Of a DNA stretch of 64,000 nucleotides, positions 16,623 to 24,918 are shown piece by piece (within the stretch, counting starts at the first letter, position 1; each line of letters begins with the position of its first letter). The stretch lies in contig PAKU01000029.1 in assembly GCA_002706265.1 (NCBI GenBank), positions 124,001 to 188,000 of the forward strand. Direction: 5' to 3'. This DNA comes from Polycyclovorans sp. (GTDB lineage: Bacteria; Pseudomonadota; Gammaproteobacteria; Nevskiales; Nevskiaceae). The notes beneath the pieces were generated by a model. The model was given only the letters and a program-made list of their open reading frames with translations, was not told where the DNA came from and did no database searches. The translations under genes were made by a program, and so were the position numbers.

Positions 16623-18440
16623 TCAGCTTTGGGGGGTAAAGCGCACGGTGGCCATCACCGAGGCGCCGTAGGTTTCGTAGGTGGCCGCGGTCTCGTAGTC
16701 CTTGTCGAGCACGTTGCGACCTTCGAGTTGCAGCAACCATTGCGGCAGCGCCTGCCAGCCAAACCGCAGATTCAGCGTCGCGTAGCCGGGCAGCGGCGTG
16801 GTGTTGGCGATGTTGTCGAAGCCGCTGGAGGCGCCGTACAGCGTCAGGCCGGCGCTGAAGGCGCGGCGCTCATAGTCCACGTCCAGCCGCGCGCTGCGTT
16901 CACGGCGGCGCGGCAGCGTGTTGCCGCGATGGGCGCCATTGCCGTCATTCTCGGGCTTGAGCCAGGTCAGGTAGCTTTGCAGCCGCAGGTCGCCGAACTG
17001 GGTGCCCAACTGGGCTTCGATGCCCCGGATCAGCGCGCGATCAATGTTGCTGGGGGCGCCCAGGTCGGCGTCGAAGGCGATCAGCTCATCAATCTGTGTG
17101 CGGAAGGCGTTCAGCGCCCATTGGTGGCCGGCCGCCTGCCCCTGCAGGCCGAGCTCGACATTGCGCGCGTCTTCCGGGTGCAGATCGGGGCTGCCGAAGT
17201 TGGGGAAGTACAGCTCGTTGAAGGTCGGCGCCTTGAACGCGGTGGCATACGACGCCACCGCGCGCAGGCCCGGCCCGACGCGATAGCCGTAGGCCACGCC
17301 GCCGGTGGTGTTGCGGCCGAACTGCGCGTTGTCGTCTTCGCGCAGACTCAGTTGCAGGTCGTGCGCGGCCAGGCTGCCCTGGTAGATCGCGAACAGGCCG
17401 GTGTTGTCGCGCCGGTCCTCGGCGTAGGCGGTGGTGCCCTCCACCCGGTCGTTCTGGTAATCCACACCCAAAGTCAGGCCATGGCCGGCGGCCAGGGCGA
17501 CATCGTTCTGCCACGACAGATGGTCGCGTCGCGTCTTGAAGCGGCTGCCGAACACGCCGTCGCGCAGGTTGTCCGACGCATCCAGGCTCTGGCCGCCGCT
17601 GAGCATCACATGCCAGCGCGGCAGCGGCGCGTAGCGTCCGGTCAGGCCGAACACCTGGTTGACGGTGTCGCTCTGGTTCTGCGATGTGCTGTCGAATTCG
17701 TTGTCGCCCTCGGAACGCAGATAGCGCGCCGAAAGTTCGGCACCGCTGCCGAACACATGCCCCACGCTGGCCGACCCCGCCAGAGTGCGGTAACCGTCGC
17801 GGTCCGGTTCGTTGATGCTGGGGCGCACGTCAACACCATCGGTGGTGCGGCCGCTCAGGCCGACGCTGAACCAGGTGTGGCCGTCGCCGCCGCGCAGGCC
17901 GGCTTCGATGCGCCCGTCGCCACGACTGCCGCCGCCCAGCGCGAACGAGGGCGTCAGGCCATCGCGGCCGCCGCGCCGGGTGAAGATCTGGATCACGCCG
18001 CCGATCGCCTCCGAGCCATACAGGCTGGAGCGCGGCCCGCGCACGATCTCGATGCGGTCAATCTGATCGACGGGAATCTGCTCGAACGGCGTGCTGCCGG
18101 TGGTGGCCGAACCGACCTTGATGCCGTCGATCAGCACCAGAACATGGTCAGACTCGGTGCCGCGCAGAAACAGCGAGCTGGATTTACCGGGGCCGCCATT
18201 GGTGGCGAAGGTCACGCCCGGCAAGCCCACCAGGGCGTCGAGCACATCCTGCGACTGCAGGCGCTCAAGGTCATCACGCGTGACCACCGACACCGGCGCC
18301 AGGGTGTCGGTCACGGCCTCCGAGGTGCGTGACGCGGTGACGATCAGATCGCCCATGACGGGCGCCGGCTCGGCGGCGGCGGTCATGAACACGGCACTGC
18401 TCGCGGCAGCCGCCGCAGCATATGGAACAAAAGGATGCAC
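16623..18440 (-). CDS. btuB: TonB-dependent vitamin B12 outer-membrane receptor BtuB
   Basis: TonB-dependent receptor importing cobalamin/corrinoids across the outer membrane; 605 aa. The plug domain carries the TonB-box-like DLIVTASR, VLDALVGLPGVTF, SLFLRGTESDHVLVLIDG and IEIVRGPRSSLYGSEAIGGVIQIFT. A long beta-barrel follows, ending in VRFTPQS. The GTG at 18440 has GGGAG (18448-18452) 7 nt upstream. The resulting signal peptide has no Lys/Arg in its n-region; an in-frame GTG at 18467 would add GRRFGR but lacks a clear ribosome site, so the start is not certain. The cobalamin riboswitch upstream strongly supports the function. Confidence 0.93.
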   Translation of the reverse strand: MHPFVPYAAAAAASSAVFMTAAAEPAPVMGDLIVTASRTSEAVTDTLAPVSVVTRDDLERLQSQDVLDALVGLPGVTFATNGGPGKSSSLFLRGTESDHVLVLIDGIKVGSATTGSTPFEQIPVDQIDRIEIVRGPRSSLYGSEAIGGVIQIFTRRGGRDGLTPSFALGGGSRGDGRIEAGLRGGDGHTWFSVGLSGRTTDGVDVRPSINEPDRDGYRTLAGSASVGHVFGSGAELSARYLRSEGDNEFDSTSQNQSDTVNQVFGLTGRYAPLPRWHVMLSGGQSLDASDNLRDGVFGSRFKTRRDHLSWQNDVALAAGHGLTLGVDYQNDRVEGTTAYAEDRRDNTGLFAIYQGSLAAHDLQLSLREDDNAQFGRNTTGGVAYGYRVGPGLRAVASYATAFKAPTFNELYFPNFGSPDLHPEDARNVELGLQGQAAGHQWALNAFRTQIDELIAFDADLGAPSNIDRALIRGIEAQLGTQFGDLRLQSYLTWLKPENDGNGAHRGNTLPRRRERSARLDVDYERRAFSAGLTLYGASSGFDNIANTTPLPGYATLNLRFGWQALPQWLLQLEGRNVLDKDYETAATYETYGASVMATVRFTPQS

Positions 18441-18590
18441 GGAACATCTCCCAAAGCGTCGCCCCACGCGACGTACATCGAAGTGGAGATGGCGTTTGGA
18501 GAATTTGGACCGGACGCATGACGGGGCACACGGCACGCGGGCCAGGACCTGTCACGTCCGGCCTCGCCCACCGCGCGCCATCGCATGCTG

Positions 18591-18796
18591 CAGGCCGGTC
18601 TCCGGACTTGCGAGTTGGGTGATGTCACCCTGGATGCGGCGCCTTCCCATGTTCGAGAACACAGTGGCGTGATGCCGCGTCCACCTCGCTTACCGTTGCG
18701 GGGGCAGTGCCGGACTGATGGTTCGCATCCACACGAACCACGCACCGGCTTCCCGTTTAATCCTGAACAAAATGACTTGCCCAGGACACCTGAAGC
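18591..18796 (-). promoter_or_regulatory. Cobalamin (AdoCbl) riboswitch
   Basis: Read on the - strand the segment shows the cobalamin riboswitch landmarks in order: GGTGTCCTGGGC at the 5' side, GGGAAGCCGGTGCG, GTCCGGCACTGCCCCCGCAACGG-type core (about 18690-18725), GCCACTG (the B12-box region), and AGTCCGGAGACCGGCC near the 3' end. It lies about 150 nt upstream of btuB in the leader. A 6-bp hairpin (18457-18462 with 18468-18473) lies just before the btuB ribosome site and could be part of the expression platform. B12 binding should repress btuB and the cob genes behind it. Confidence 0.95.
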
Positions 18797-18834
18797 GCCG
18801 CGACTGTACGGCGCCGGCGCACGCCCCTGCAAGC

Positions 18835-19434
18835 TCAGGGGTCGAGCCGCCAGCCCCCCGCCGCCCGCGCGCGCAGCCTCAAATGCCCGCCTGGCGGGCA
18901 CGACCACGCCAGCCAGTCGCGCTGCGGCAGCCCCAGCAGATGCCCGCGCAGCACCCGCAGCGGCCCGCCATGGGTGACGATGAGCACCTGTTCGGTGCCC
19001 TGGCGGCGCGCCTGTTGCAGCGTATCGGCCCAGGCCGCCAGCACCCGGTCCCGCATGTCGTTGGCGCGCTCGCCGCCGGGCGGGCGAAAGGTCCAGGGCC
19101 GGGCCGCCCAGGCATCGATCTGCGCGCGATCGAGCGTGGCCCACGGCTGCAGCTCCCAGTCGCCAAAGTCGATTTCCTGCAGCCGCGCATCGAGGCTCGG
19201 CCGCGTGCCCGCGGGCGCCAACTGCGCCGCCAGATCGGCACAGCGCCGCAAGGGGCTGCTGATCACCGCCGTGGGGGCGGACGTGCTCAGGGGCATGATC
19301 GGGGGCGTGAGCGCCGCCCGAACTGCCGCCAAGGCCTGCCGACGCGCCGGCTGGGCGGGGAGATCGCTGGCGCCGTAGCAGATTCCGGGCGGCAGGCACA
19401 CCGGCAGATGCCGCAGCAGCACCAGCCGCCTCAC
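18835..19434 (-). CDS. cobC: Alpha-ribazole-5'-phosphate phosphatase CobC (histidine phosphatase family)
   Basis: Removes phosphate in nucleotide-loop assembly of B12. 199 aa. The family RHG-type motif appears as LVLLRHLPV near residue 5-12, with SSPLRRCADLA, the acidic EIDFGDWEL, and ILVTHGG-like LIVTHGGPLRVL. The usual Arg-His-Gly triad is Arg-His-Leu here, which fits CobC members that read RH(T/L)P. The GTG start overlaps the cobS stop (GTGA). The gene lies just upstream of the riboswitch, so it belongs to the zur-cobS-cobC transcript rather than the btuB one. Confidence 0.88.
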   Translation of the reverse strand: MRRLVLLRHLPVCLPPGICYGASDLPAQPARRQALAAVRAALTPPIMPLSTSAPTAVISSPLRRCADLAAQLAPAGTRPSLDARLQEIDFGDWELQPWATLDRAQIDAWAARPWTFRPPGGERANDMRDRVLAAWADTLQQARRQGTEQVLIVTHGGPLRVLRGHLLGLPQRDWLAWSCPPGGHLRLRARAAGGWRLDP

Positions 19435-20219
19435 AGCCAGGCCGCGCCAAGCACCAGATAGATCACGATCTCGGCCAGTTGCTGCGTGGCGCCCAGACAA
19501 TCGCCGGTGTAGCCGCCGATGCGCCGCCTGAAGTAGCGCGCGGCAAGCCAGGCCACGGCCAGCGCTGCCAGCACCACCGCAGCGCCCTGCAGCAGGGTCA
19601 GCGGCGCCAACCACCCGGCCAGCAGCAGCGGCAGCAGGGCAATGGCCGCGCCGATGCGCCACTCCCGGTCGGTGATGCCTTCGGCCACCGGCTTGGCCTT
19701 GGCGGCACCCGTGGTGCGTGCGTAAGGCAGCCAGACCATGACCGACAGTGCCGCCGCGCGCGAGCCCGCATGGGCGATCACCAGTGCCACGGCGGCAAGG
19801 CCCGGATGCCGTTCAACGAGCGCCACCAGGGCCGAAAACTTGATCAGCAAGGCCAGCGCCAGGGCGATGGCGCCATAGGTGCCGATCCGCGAGTCCTGCA
19901 TGATCGTCAGCACCCTGTCGGGCTCGAAGCCGCCCCCGAAGCCGTCGGCCGCATCGGCCAGGCCGTCTTCGTGAAAGGCGCCGGTGAGCACCACCGTGAA
20001 CAGCATCGACAGCGCCACCGCCACGCCGCCCGGCCACACGGCATCGGCGATGCACAGGCTCAGGGCGCCTGCCGCACCCACCAGCAGGCCCACCAGCGGA
20101 AAATAGCGCGCGGCCCGATTCAGTTCATCGGGCGACCAGCCCACCCAGCCGGGAATCGGAATACGGGTGAAATACCCCAGCGCGATGAAGGCGCGCCTAA
20201 GCTCGCGGTGGGCGTCCAT
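19431..20219 (-). CDS. cobS: Adenosylcobinamide-GDP ribazoletransferase CobS
   Basis: Membrane enzyme joining AdoCbi-GDP with alpha-ribazole (phosphate), the last step of B12 assembly. 262 aa. FFTRIP-like GYFTRIPIPGWVGWSPDELNRA at the N-terminus, then the cation-binding FHEDGLADAADGFGGG and QDSRIGTYGAIAL, and several hydrophobic helices. The ATG at 20219 was chosen because the family begins a few residues before ALGYFTRIP. It starts 35 nt after the zur stop and overlaps cobC. Confidence 0.95.
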   Translation of the reverse strand: MDAHRELRRAFIALGYFTRIPIPGWVGWSPDELNRAARYFPLVGLLVGAAGALSLCIADAVWPGGVAVALSMLFTVVLTGAFHEDGLADAADGFGGGFEPDRVLTIMQDSRIGTYGAIALALALLIKFSALVALVERHPGLAAVALVIAHAGSRAAALSVMVWLPYARTTGAAKAKPVAEGITDREWRIGAAIALLPLLLAGWLAPLTLLQGAAVVLAALAVAWLAARYFRRRIGGYTGDCLGATQQLAEIVIYLVLGAAWL

Positions 20220-20254
20220 GGCGGTGCGGCGGGGGCTCGACGGGCGCCGCGCGG

Positions 20255-20719
20255 TCAGCCGTCTTCGCGGCAACGGCCGCAACGGCCGTGCAGTTCGACC
20301 ACCGGCCGGTTCACGCTGAAGCCGTGCGCCTCGGCGCCCTGTTCCAGGCGCGTGGCGATGGTGGGGTCATCGAGTTCCACGGTCTGGCCGCAGCGTTCAC
20401 ACACCAGATACACGCCGTGATGGGCGTGGCCGATGTGCATGCACGGCAGGTAGGCGTGGGTGGATTCCAGGCGGTGGATGAAGCCCTGGGCCAGCAGAAA
20501 ATCCAGCGCGCGGTACACCGTGGGCGGTGCCAGACGGCGGTTCAGGCGGCCTTCCAGCGTCGCCATCAAGTCGTAGGCCGAGCGCGGGCCGGGCTCGGCC
20601 AGCATCAGTTCGAACACCTCGCGACGCATCGGCGTAAACCGCGCGCCCCGCTTGCGGCACAGGGTTTCAGCCTGTTCCAGCGTGGCCTCGGCAGATTGGA
20701 AATCGGTCGTCGCCTTCAT
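20255..20719 (-). CDS. zur: Fur-family zinc regulator (Zur-like)
   Basis: 154 aa metalloregulator. N-terminal winged helix ([32 protein letters not shown]) and a C-terminal metal-binding part with [17 protein letters not shown] and the CGRC at the tail, giving the two CxxC pairs of a structural zinc site. In Zur proteins the zinc-bound dimer represses uptake genes. It is divergent from hisI with a 62 nt gap and precedes cobS by 35 nt. I could not recognise a convincing Zur box in the gap. Assignment to Zur rather than Fur or PerR rests on the overall sequence pattern. Confidence 0.8.
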   Translation of the reverse strand: MKATTDFQSAEATLEQAETLCRKRGARFTPMRREVFELMLAEPGPRSAYDLMATLEGRLNRRLAPPTVYRALDFLLAQGFIHRLESTHAYLPCMHIGHAHHGVYLVCERCGQTVELDDPTIATRLEQGAEAHGFSVNRPVVELHGRCGRCREDG

Positions 20720-20781
20720 CGGGGGATGGTATTACACTTGCGCCCCCGCGCCGCCCGGCGGCGAGTTTTGAACGAAGCACC

Positions 20782-21258
20782 ATGACCGACGACGTCCGAT
20801 TTTTTGCCCGGTTGAGCATCGAGCAGGTTGAAGAAGGCCACGAGCTGGCACCCCGCTTCGATGCCGATGGCCTGCTGCCCTGCGTCACCACCGCCCACGG
20901 CACCGGCGAAGTGCTGATGCTCGGCTACATGAATGCCGAAGCGCTGAAAAAGACCATTCTCACAGGCGAAGCCCACTACTGGTCCCGGTCACGCAAGGTG
21001 CTGTGGCACAAGGGCGCGACCAGCGGTCTGGTGCAAAAGGTTGAAGAACTGCGCATCGACGATGACCAGGACGCCATCTGGCTGCGCGTGTCGGTCAACG
21101 GCGATGCCTCGTGCCACGTGGGGTATCGCTCGTGCTTCTACCGCTCCATCCCCACCGGCGACGGCCCCCACGAGCGCACGCTGAAGTACGAGGAAGCGGA
21201 AAAATCCTTCGACCCCAAAGCGGTCTACGGCGACGCACCGAACCCGACCATTCTGTAA
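20782..21258 (+). CDS. hisI: Phosphoribosyl-AMP cyclohydrolase HisI
   Basis: Third step of histidine synthesis: opens the purine ring of phosphoribosyl-AMP. 158 aa, so a stand-alone enzyme without the HisE fusion; a tail of about 30 residues follows the catalytic domain. Motifs: [42 protein letters not shown] with the metal-binding aspartates, and [10 protein letters not shown] for zinc. It stands alone here, away from other his genes, and is followed by a strong terminator. Confidence 0.96.
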   Translation: MTDDVRFFARLSIEQVEEGHELAPRFDADGLLPCVTTAHGTGEVLMLGYMNAEALKKTILTGEAHYWSRSRKVLWHKGATSGLVQKVEELRIDDDQDAIWLRVSVNGDASCHVGYRSCFYRSIPTGDGPHERTLKYEEAEKSFDPKAVYGDAPNPTIL

Positions 21259-21280
21259 GGCCCGACGCGGCTGCGTCTGC

Positions 21281-21304
21281 AACCCGCCTTCATGGCGGGT
21301 TTTT
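21281..21304. terminator. Rho-independent terminator after hisI
   Basis: AACCCGCC (21281-21288) pairs with GGCGGGTT (21294-21301) around TTCAT, followed by TTTT. It lies between convergent hisI (+) and the flippase gene (-), whose stop codon begins at its right edge. Confidence 0.9.
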
Positions 21305-22599
21305 CATGCCTGCCGGGGCGCCGCGCCCAACACGCCCTGCCGGCGCAGCAGGCCAAGATAGCCGGCCATCAGCACCAGCCCCACCGCCTCGCCGGCGATC
21401 AGCCCGACGATGCCGCCCACCGCGCCGAACTGCATCATGGCCCAGGAGCCCACCCCCAGCGACACGACGGCGGTGATCGCCTCCAGCCCCGACAGGGCCT
21501 TGAAGCGTTCCACCACCATCGCCGCACGGGCAATGGTGGTGCGCACCACGCCGATGGCAAAGCACGTGGCCCAGGCGGCGATCAGGGTGGACTGATCGTC
21601 AAATTCGCGGCCCAGCACCGTGCCCATGATCCAGCCCTGCAGCAGCCACAGCACGGCGGTGTAAAGCAGCGTCAGCCCCAGCAAACCGGCGGCAATCAGC
21701 GTCAGGCGCCTGAGCACCACCGCCCCGCCCAGCGTCGCGAACCAGCCTGCCGCCATGGGCAACAGCAACTGCCCGACGCCGGTGGACAGCAGATTGACCG
21801 GCATCAGCAACAGTCGCGTGGCGGCCACCGCGGCCACCGCCCGTACATCGATCAGCGCGACCATGACGAAGTAAAAACCCTGTACAAAGGACCAGTTGAT
21901 CATCGACCCCAGCAGCGCCCAGCGCCCCAGCGGCCACAGGCTGGCGATGCGGTTCTGGCCATCGTCCGGGGCCCAGCCGAGGCGCTCGCCAATGGTGCGG
22001 TGGGCGCGCCACGCCCCCAGCCCGGCGGCGAGCGCCAGCCCCAGCATCACCCAAGGCGCCGCGTGGCCGGGCACAAGTGTGGCCAGCGCAACGGTCAGGG
22101 CCACGGCCACCGCGGCGTACACCGCGTCGCTCTTCAGCACCTCGGTGGGCAGGCGGCTCAGATAGAGCACGGCGCGGAAGTGCTCGCGGCGTATCGACAC
22201 GGCGGCCGCGACCGCCACCGAGGCGCCGAGCAATGCGTCTTCCCAGCGGTGCAGCAACAGGCCCGGCAGCAGCCCCATCAACACCGCCACCGCCGCGCAA
22301 CCCACCAGGCACCCGCGGGCCAACTGCTGCGACACGCGGCTGACCCACCGGCGGCGCGCGTCGGCATCCAACTTGCCGCAGAGAATCGCCTGCGGGCCGA
22401 ACAGCGCGGCGTTGGGCACCGCGATTGCCAGGGCCAGCAGCGTGTAGCCCAGCACGTAACGGCCGTAGTCTTCTTCGGTGCTGGCGCGGATCAGTGCCAT
22501 GCCCAGCAGCAGGTTGCCCAGCGACAGCACCGCCTGGGTGATCACCGCGCTGCCGAACAGCCGCGAGCTGCCCATCAACTCCCTGGCACGCGCCCACAT
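21304..22599 (-). CDS. Wzx-like polysaccharide flippase (MOP superfamily)
   Basis: 431 aa integral membrane protein with about 12 hydrophobic segments, starting MWARARELMGSSRLFGSAVITQ and continuing with ALIRASTEEDYGRYVLGYTLLALA. Pattern fits lipopolysaccharide/exopolysaccharide repeat-unit exporters of the MOP superfamily. The ATG at 22599 shares one base with the stop of the upstream glycosyltransferase (TGATG), which decides the start. It is the last gene of the EPS operon. Flippase function is from topology, weak similarity and position. Confidence 0.75.
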   Translation of the reverse strand: MWARARELMGSSRLFGSAVITQAVLSLGNLLLGMALIRASTEEDYGRYVLGYTLLALAIAVPNAALFGPQAILCGKLDADARRRWVSRVSQQLARGCLVGCAAVAVLMGLLPGLLLHRWEDALLGASVAVAAAVSIRREHFRAVLYLSRLPTEVLKSDAVYAAVAVALTVALATLVPGHAAPWVMLGLALAAGLGAWRAHRTIGERLGWAPDDGQNRIASLWPLGRWALLGSMINWSFVQGFYFVMVALIDVRAVAAVAATRLLLMPVNLLSTGVGQLLLPMAAGWFATLGGAVVLRRLTLIAAGLLGLTLLYTAVLWLLQGWIMGTVLGREFDDQSTLIAAWATCFAIGVVRTTIARAAMVVERFKALSGLEAITAVVSLGVGSWAMMQFGAVGGIVGLIAGEAVGLVLMAGYLGLLRRQGVLGAAPRQA

Positions 22600-23534
22600 C
22601 ACGCCGGAGGCCGCTTCTGGTACTCGAGAATGCGGCCCCGACCACGCAGGGTGTCGAGCTTGCCCCGCTGCGCCTCGATCTTGCGCCGCCAGTCGAAGCG
22701 CACCGCGGGATGCCGGCGCAACGCCGACACCAGCGCCCACCCGGCCACCGCCAGCACCAGCTTGATCAGCGTGTCGCCCCACAGCTTGAGCCGGGTCAGC
22801 GCCGTCACCCGGCCATGCACGCCGTTCAAGACCTGCAGCGCATAGTCCTGCGCGCCGCGACGGCGACGCTTCAGAAACCAGGCCTGGGTCAGGCGTTCGG
22901 CCGGCAGCACTTCGTGGGCATAGGCTTCGGCGTTCCAGACGAACCGCGCGCCCCTCAGGCGCAGGGCGTTGAACAGGTCGGCATCTTCGCCCCCCGACAG
23001 GCCGAAGCGTGGGTCAAAAGGCCCCTCACGCAACATGAGCGTGGCCTTGCGAATCAGCACATTGCCGCTGAAGAGCTGGGTGGGTGGCACCTCGGTGCCG
23101 CTCGCCAGCCGCGCGTGTTCGTGAATGCCCCCCGCCGGCAACCACGCGGGCGCGTCGGGCGGAAAGGTGTTGATGACGCCCGAGAACACCCCATCGGCCT
23201 GCGAACGCTGGGCCTGCGCGGCCATCAGCGCCAGCCAGTCGGGCGCAACGCGCTCGTCATCGTCAAGAAAGCCGATCCAGTCGCCCGAGGCCCGGTGCAC
23301 GCCGCGGTTGCGGGTCAACGAGATGCTCTGTTCGGGCTCAATTTGATAGACGAGCGCAAACGGCACCTGCGCCATCAGCGCCTCGACCGTGGCGCGTGCG
23401 CTGCCCGCGGCATCGTTGTCGGTGACCACCACTTCGGCAATGCCGGGCGGGCCGCCCTGCGCGGCCAGATCGCCGAGCAGTCTGCGCAGGTCGGCAGGCC
23501 GGTGAAAGGTATTGATGCACACCGAGACACGCAT
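22599..23534 (-). CDS. Family 2 glycosyltransferase
   Basis: 311 aa GT-A fold enzyme. VSVCINTFHRPADLRRLL at the N-terminus, VVVTDNDAAGSA for nucleotide-sugar binding, SLTRNRGVHRASGDWIGFLDDDE with the metal-binding DDD at residues 91-93, and GGEDADLFNALRLRG as the likely catalytic acid region. A hydrophobic stretch (LIKLVLAVAGWALVSAL) near the C-terminus may hold it at the membrane. It should add one sugar to the EPS repeat unit; donor and linkage cannot be read. It follows the polymerase gene by 4 nt. Confidence 0.88.
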   Translation of the reverse strand: MRVSVCINTFHRPADLRRLLGDLAAQGGPPGIAEVVVTDNDAAGSARATVEALMAQVPFALVYQIEPEQSISLTRNRGVHRASGDWIGFLDDDERVAPDWLALMAAQAQRSQADGVFSGVINTFPPDAPAWLPAGGIHEHARLASGTEVPPTQLFSGNVLIRKATLMLREGPFDPRFGLSGGEDADLFNALRLRGARFVWNAEAYAHEVLPAERLTQAWFLKRRRRGAQDYALQVLNGVHGRVTALTRLKLWGDTLIKLVLAVAGWALVSALRRHPAVRFDWRRKIEAQRGKLDTLRGRGRILEYQKRPPA

Positions 23535-23538
23535 GAAT

Positions 23539-24918
23539 TCAGCCCCCAGCCGACGGCAGATCGACCGCGCGCGGGCGGTAGCGGTCGAGGCGGTCTTCCA
23601 GCAGACGGCGGCTCAGGTTCATCATCGCCAGCGTGGTGACAAAGAACTCCGCCGCGATCGGCCGCAGGATGAAGCTTTCCATCATGTTCACGATCAACTG
23701 CAGCAGCAGCAGCGCGGCGTTGATGGCAAACAGACCGCGGTCGATGGGCGCCACCTTGATGATCATCCAGCCGTAGAACAGGTTTGAACCGATCATCAGC
23801 AGCACGCCGACGCTGCCCAGCGAGACCGCCATTTCAAGATAGCCATTGTGGGTCGAGGCAACGTCGAAGCGCAGCGCGCGCAGCAGGTCTGCCGCCGGCG
23901 TGTCAGGCCCTTCCAGCCAGAAGGCCTCGAAGCCGATGCCCAGCCACGGCCGCGACAGAAACTCCTCCCAGGCCAGCGCCCAGATCAGGGTGCGGCTCGA
24001 CAGGGTCACGTCCTTGCCGAAGGCGTCGGCGACCGGCGTCATCAGCTCCGTGTAGCCAGGAAAACCCATCAGCAGCAGCACGCCGTACAGCAGGGCCACC
24101 AGAAACAGCGCCGACACCAGATAGACGCGCAGGTCACGCAGGGCACGCGGGGTCAGCAGGCAGGCGAACAACACGAAGGCGCAGAGCAGAAACAGGATGA
24201 GGTTGGTCGAGCTGCGTGACATCACCGTGGCAAACAGGCCCAGGGCCACGCCCAGCAGCGCGGCCGTTCGCGTGGTCTGCCGGGTCAAGCCCCCGTGCAG
24301 CCAGAACAGCGCCGTCAGGCAGCCAAGCTGCCCGAAGGTGTTCTTGTGCGGGGTGATGCCGCGCCAGGCGCCCTGCAGTTCGTAGAGCGTGGACTGATGA
24401 ATGCCGTTCTGCGGCGCCACAACCACCAGCAGGATGGAGGCGATCACGCACACCGCCAGCGCGCCCCTCAGCGCCTGGGTGAAGCGTTCGGGCGTCCAGC
24501 TGGCCAACTGAAACGCCAGTGCAATCATCACCACGCCCACCACCTTGATCACCCGGCGCAGCGTCACCGCCGGGTCGTAAGACCACAACACGCTCGCCGA
24601 CGCCAGCAGAATCAGCAGAAGAAACGCCCAATTCAAATACGGCAGCAGCGCCAGCGCCAGGCGCATGCGGCGCAGCACGATCCAGCCCGCCACGGCAAAG
24701 AAAGGCAACCACTGCACACGCGACAACACCCCCGGCGTGCGCTCCACCGCCCCCGCAAAGTCATCGCTGCGGGTGTAGTTGAAGCCGTCGGGCACGATGC
24801 TGAGCAGCACCGCAAAAAACACCAGCAGGGTCAGGGTCCGGTGGTAGCCACGGTCCTCCACCCAGTGCCCGGCGGAGACCGTGCCGCCAGGCCTTGCCAC
24901 GCCGCAGGCCGCGCTCAT
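23539..24918 (-). CDS. O-antigen ligase/polymerase-type membrane protein (Wzy_C)
   Basis: 459 aa with about ten or more membrane helices and one larger periplasmic loop. The region VASTHNGYLEMAVSLGSVGVLLM resembles the conserved part of Wzy_C/WaaL proteins with the loop histidine. In this cluster it is the likely EPS polymerase. The ATG at 24918 overlaps the upstream glycosyltransferase stop as ATGA; the longer frame before it reads the neighbour out of frame. Confidence 0.82.
   Translation of the reverse strand: MSAACGVARPGGTVSAGHWVEDRGYHRTLTLLVFFAVLLSIVPDGFNYTRSDDFAGAVERTPGVLSRVQWLPFFAVAGWIVLRRMRLALALLPYLNWAFLLLILLASASVLWSYDPAVTLRRVIKVVGVVMIALAFQLASWTPERFTQALRGALAVCVIASILLVVVAPQNGIHQSTLYELQGAWRGITPHKNTFGQLGCLTALFWLHGGLTRQTTRTAALLGVALGLFATVMSRSSTNLILFLLCAFVLFACLLTPRALRDLRVYLVSALFLVALLYGVLLLMGFPGYTELMTPVADAFGKDVTLSSRTLIWALAWEEFLSRPWLGIGFEAFWLEGPDTPAADLLRALRFDVASTHNGYLEMAVSLGSVGVLLMIGSNLFYGWMIIKVAPIDRGLFAINAALLLLQLIVNMMESFILRPIAAEFFVTTLAMMNLSRRLLEDRLDRYRPRAVDLPSAGG

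Noticed and set aside
20720..20781. Zur box in the zur-hisI gap
   Set aside because: GGTATTACAC is slightly AT-rich but no convincing inverted repeat was found.
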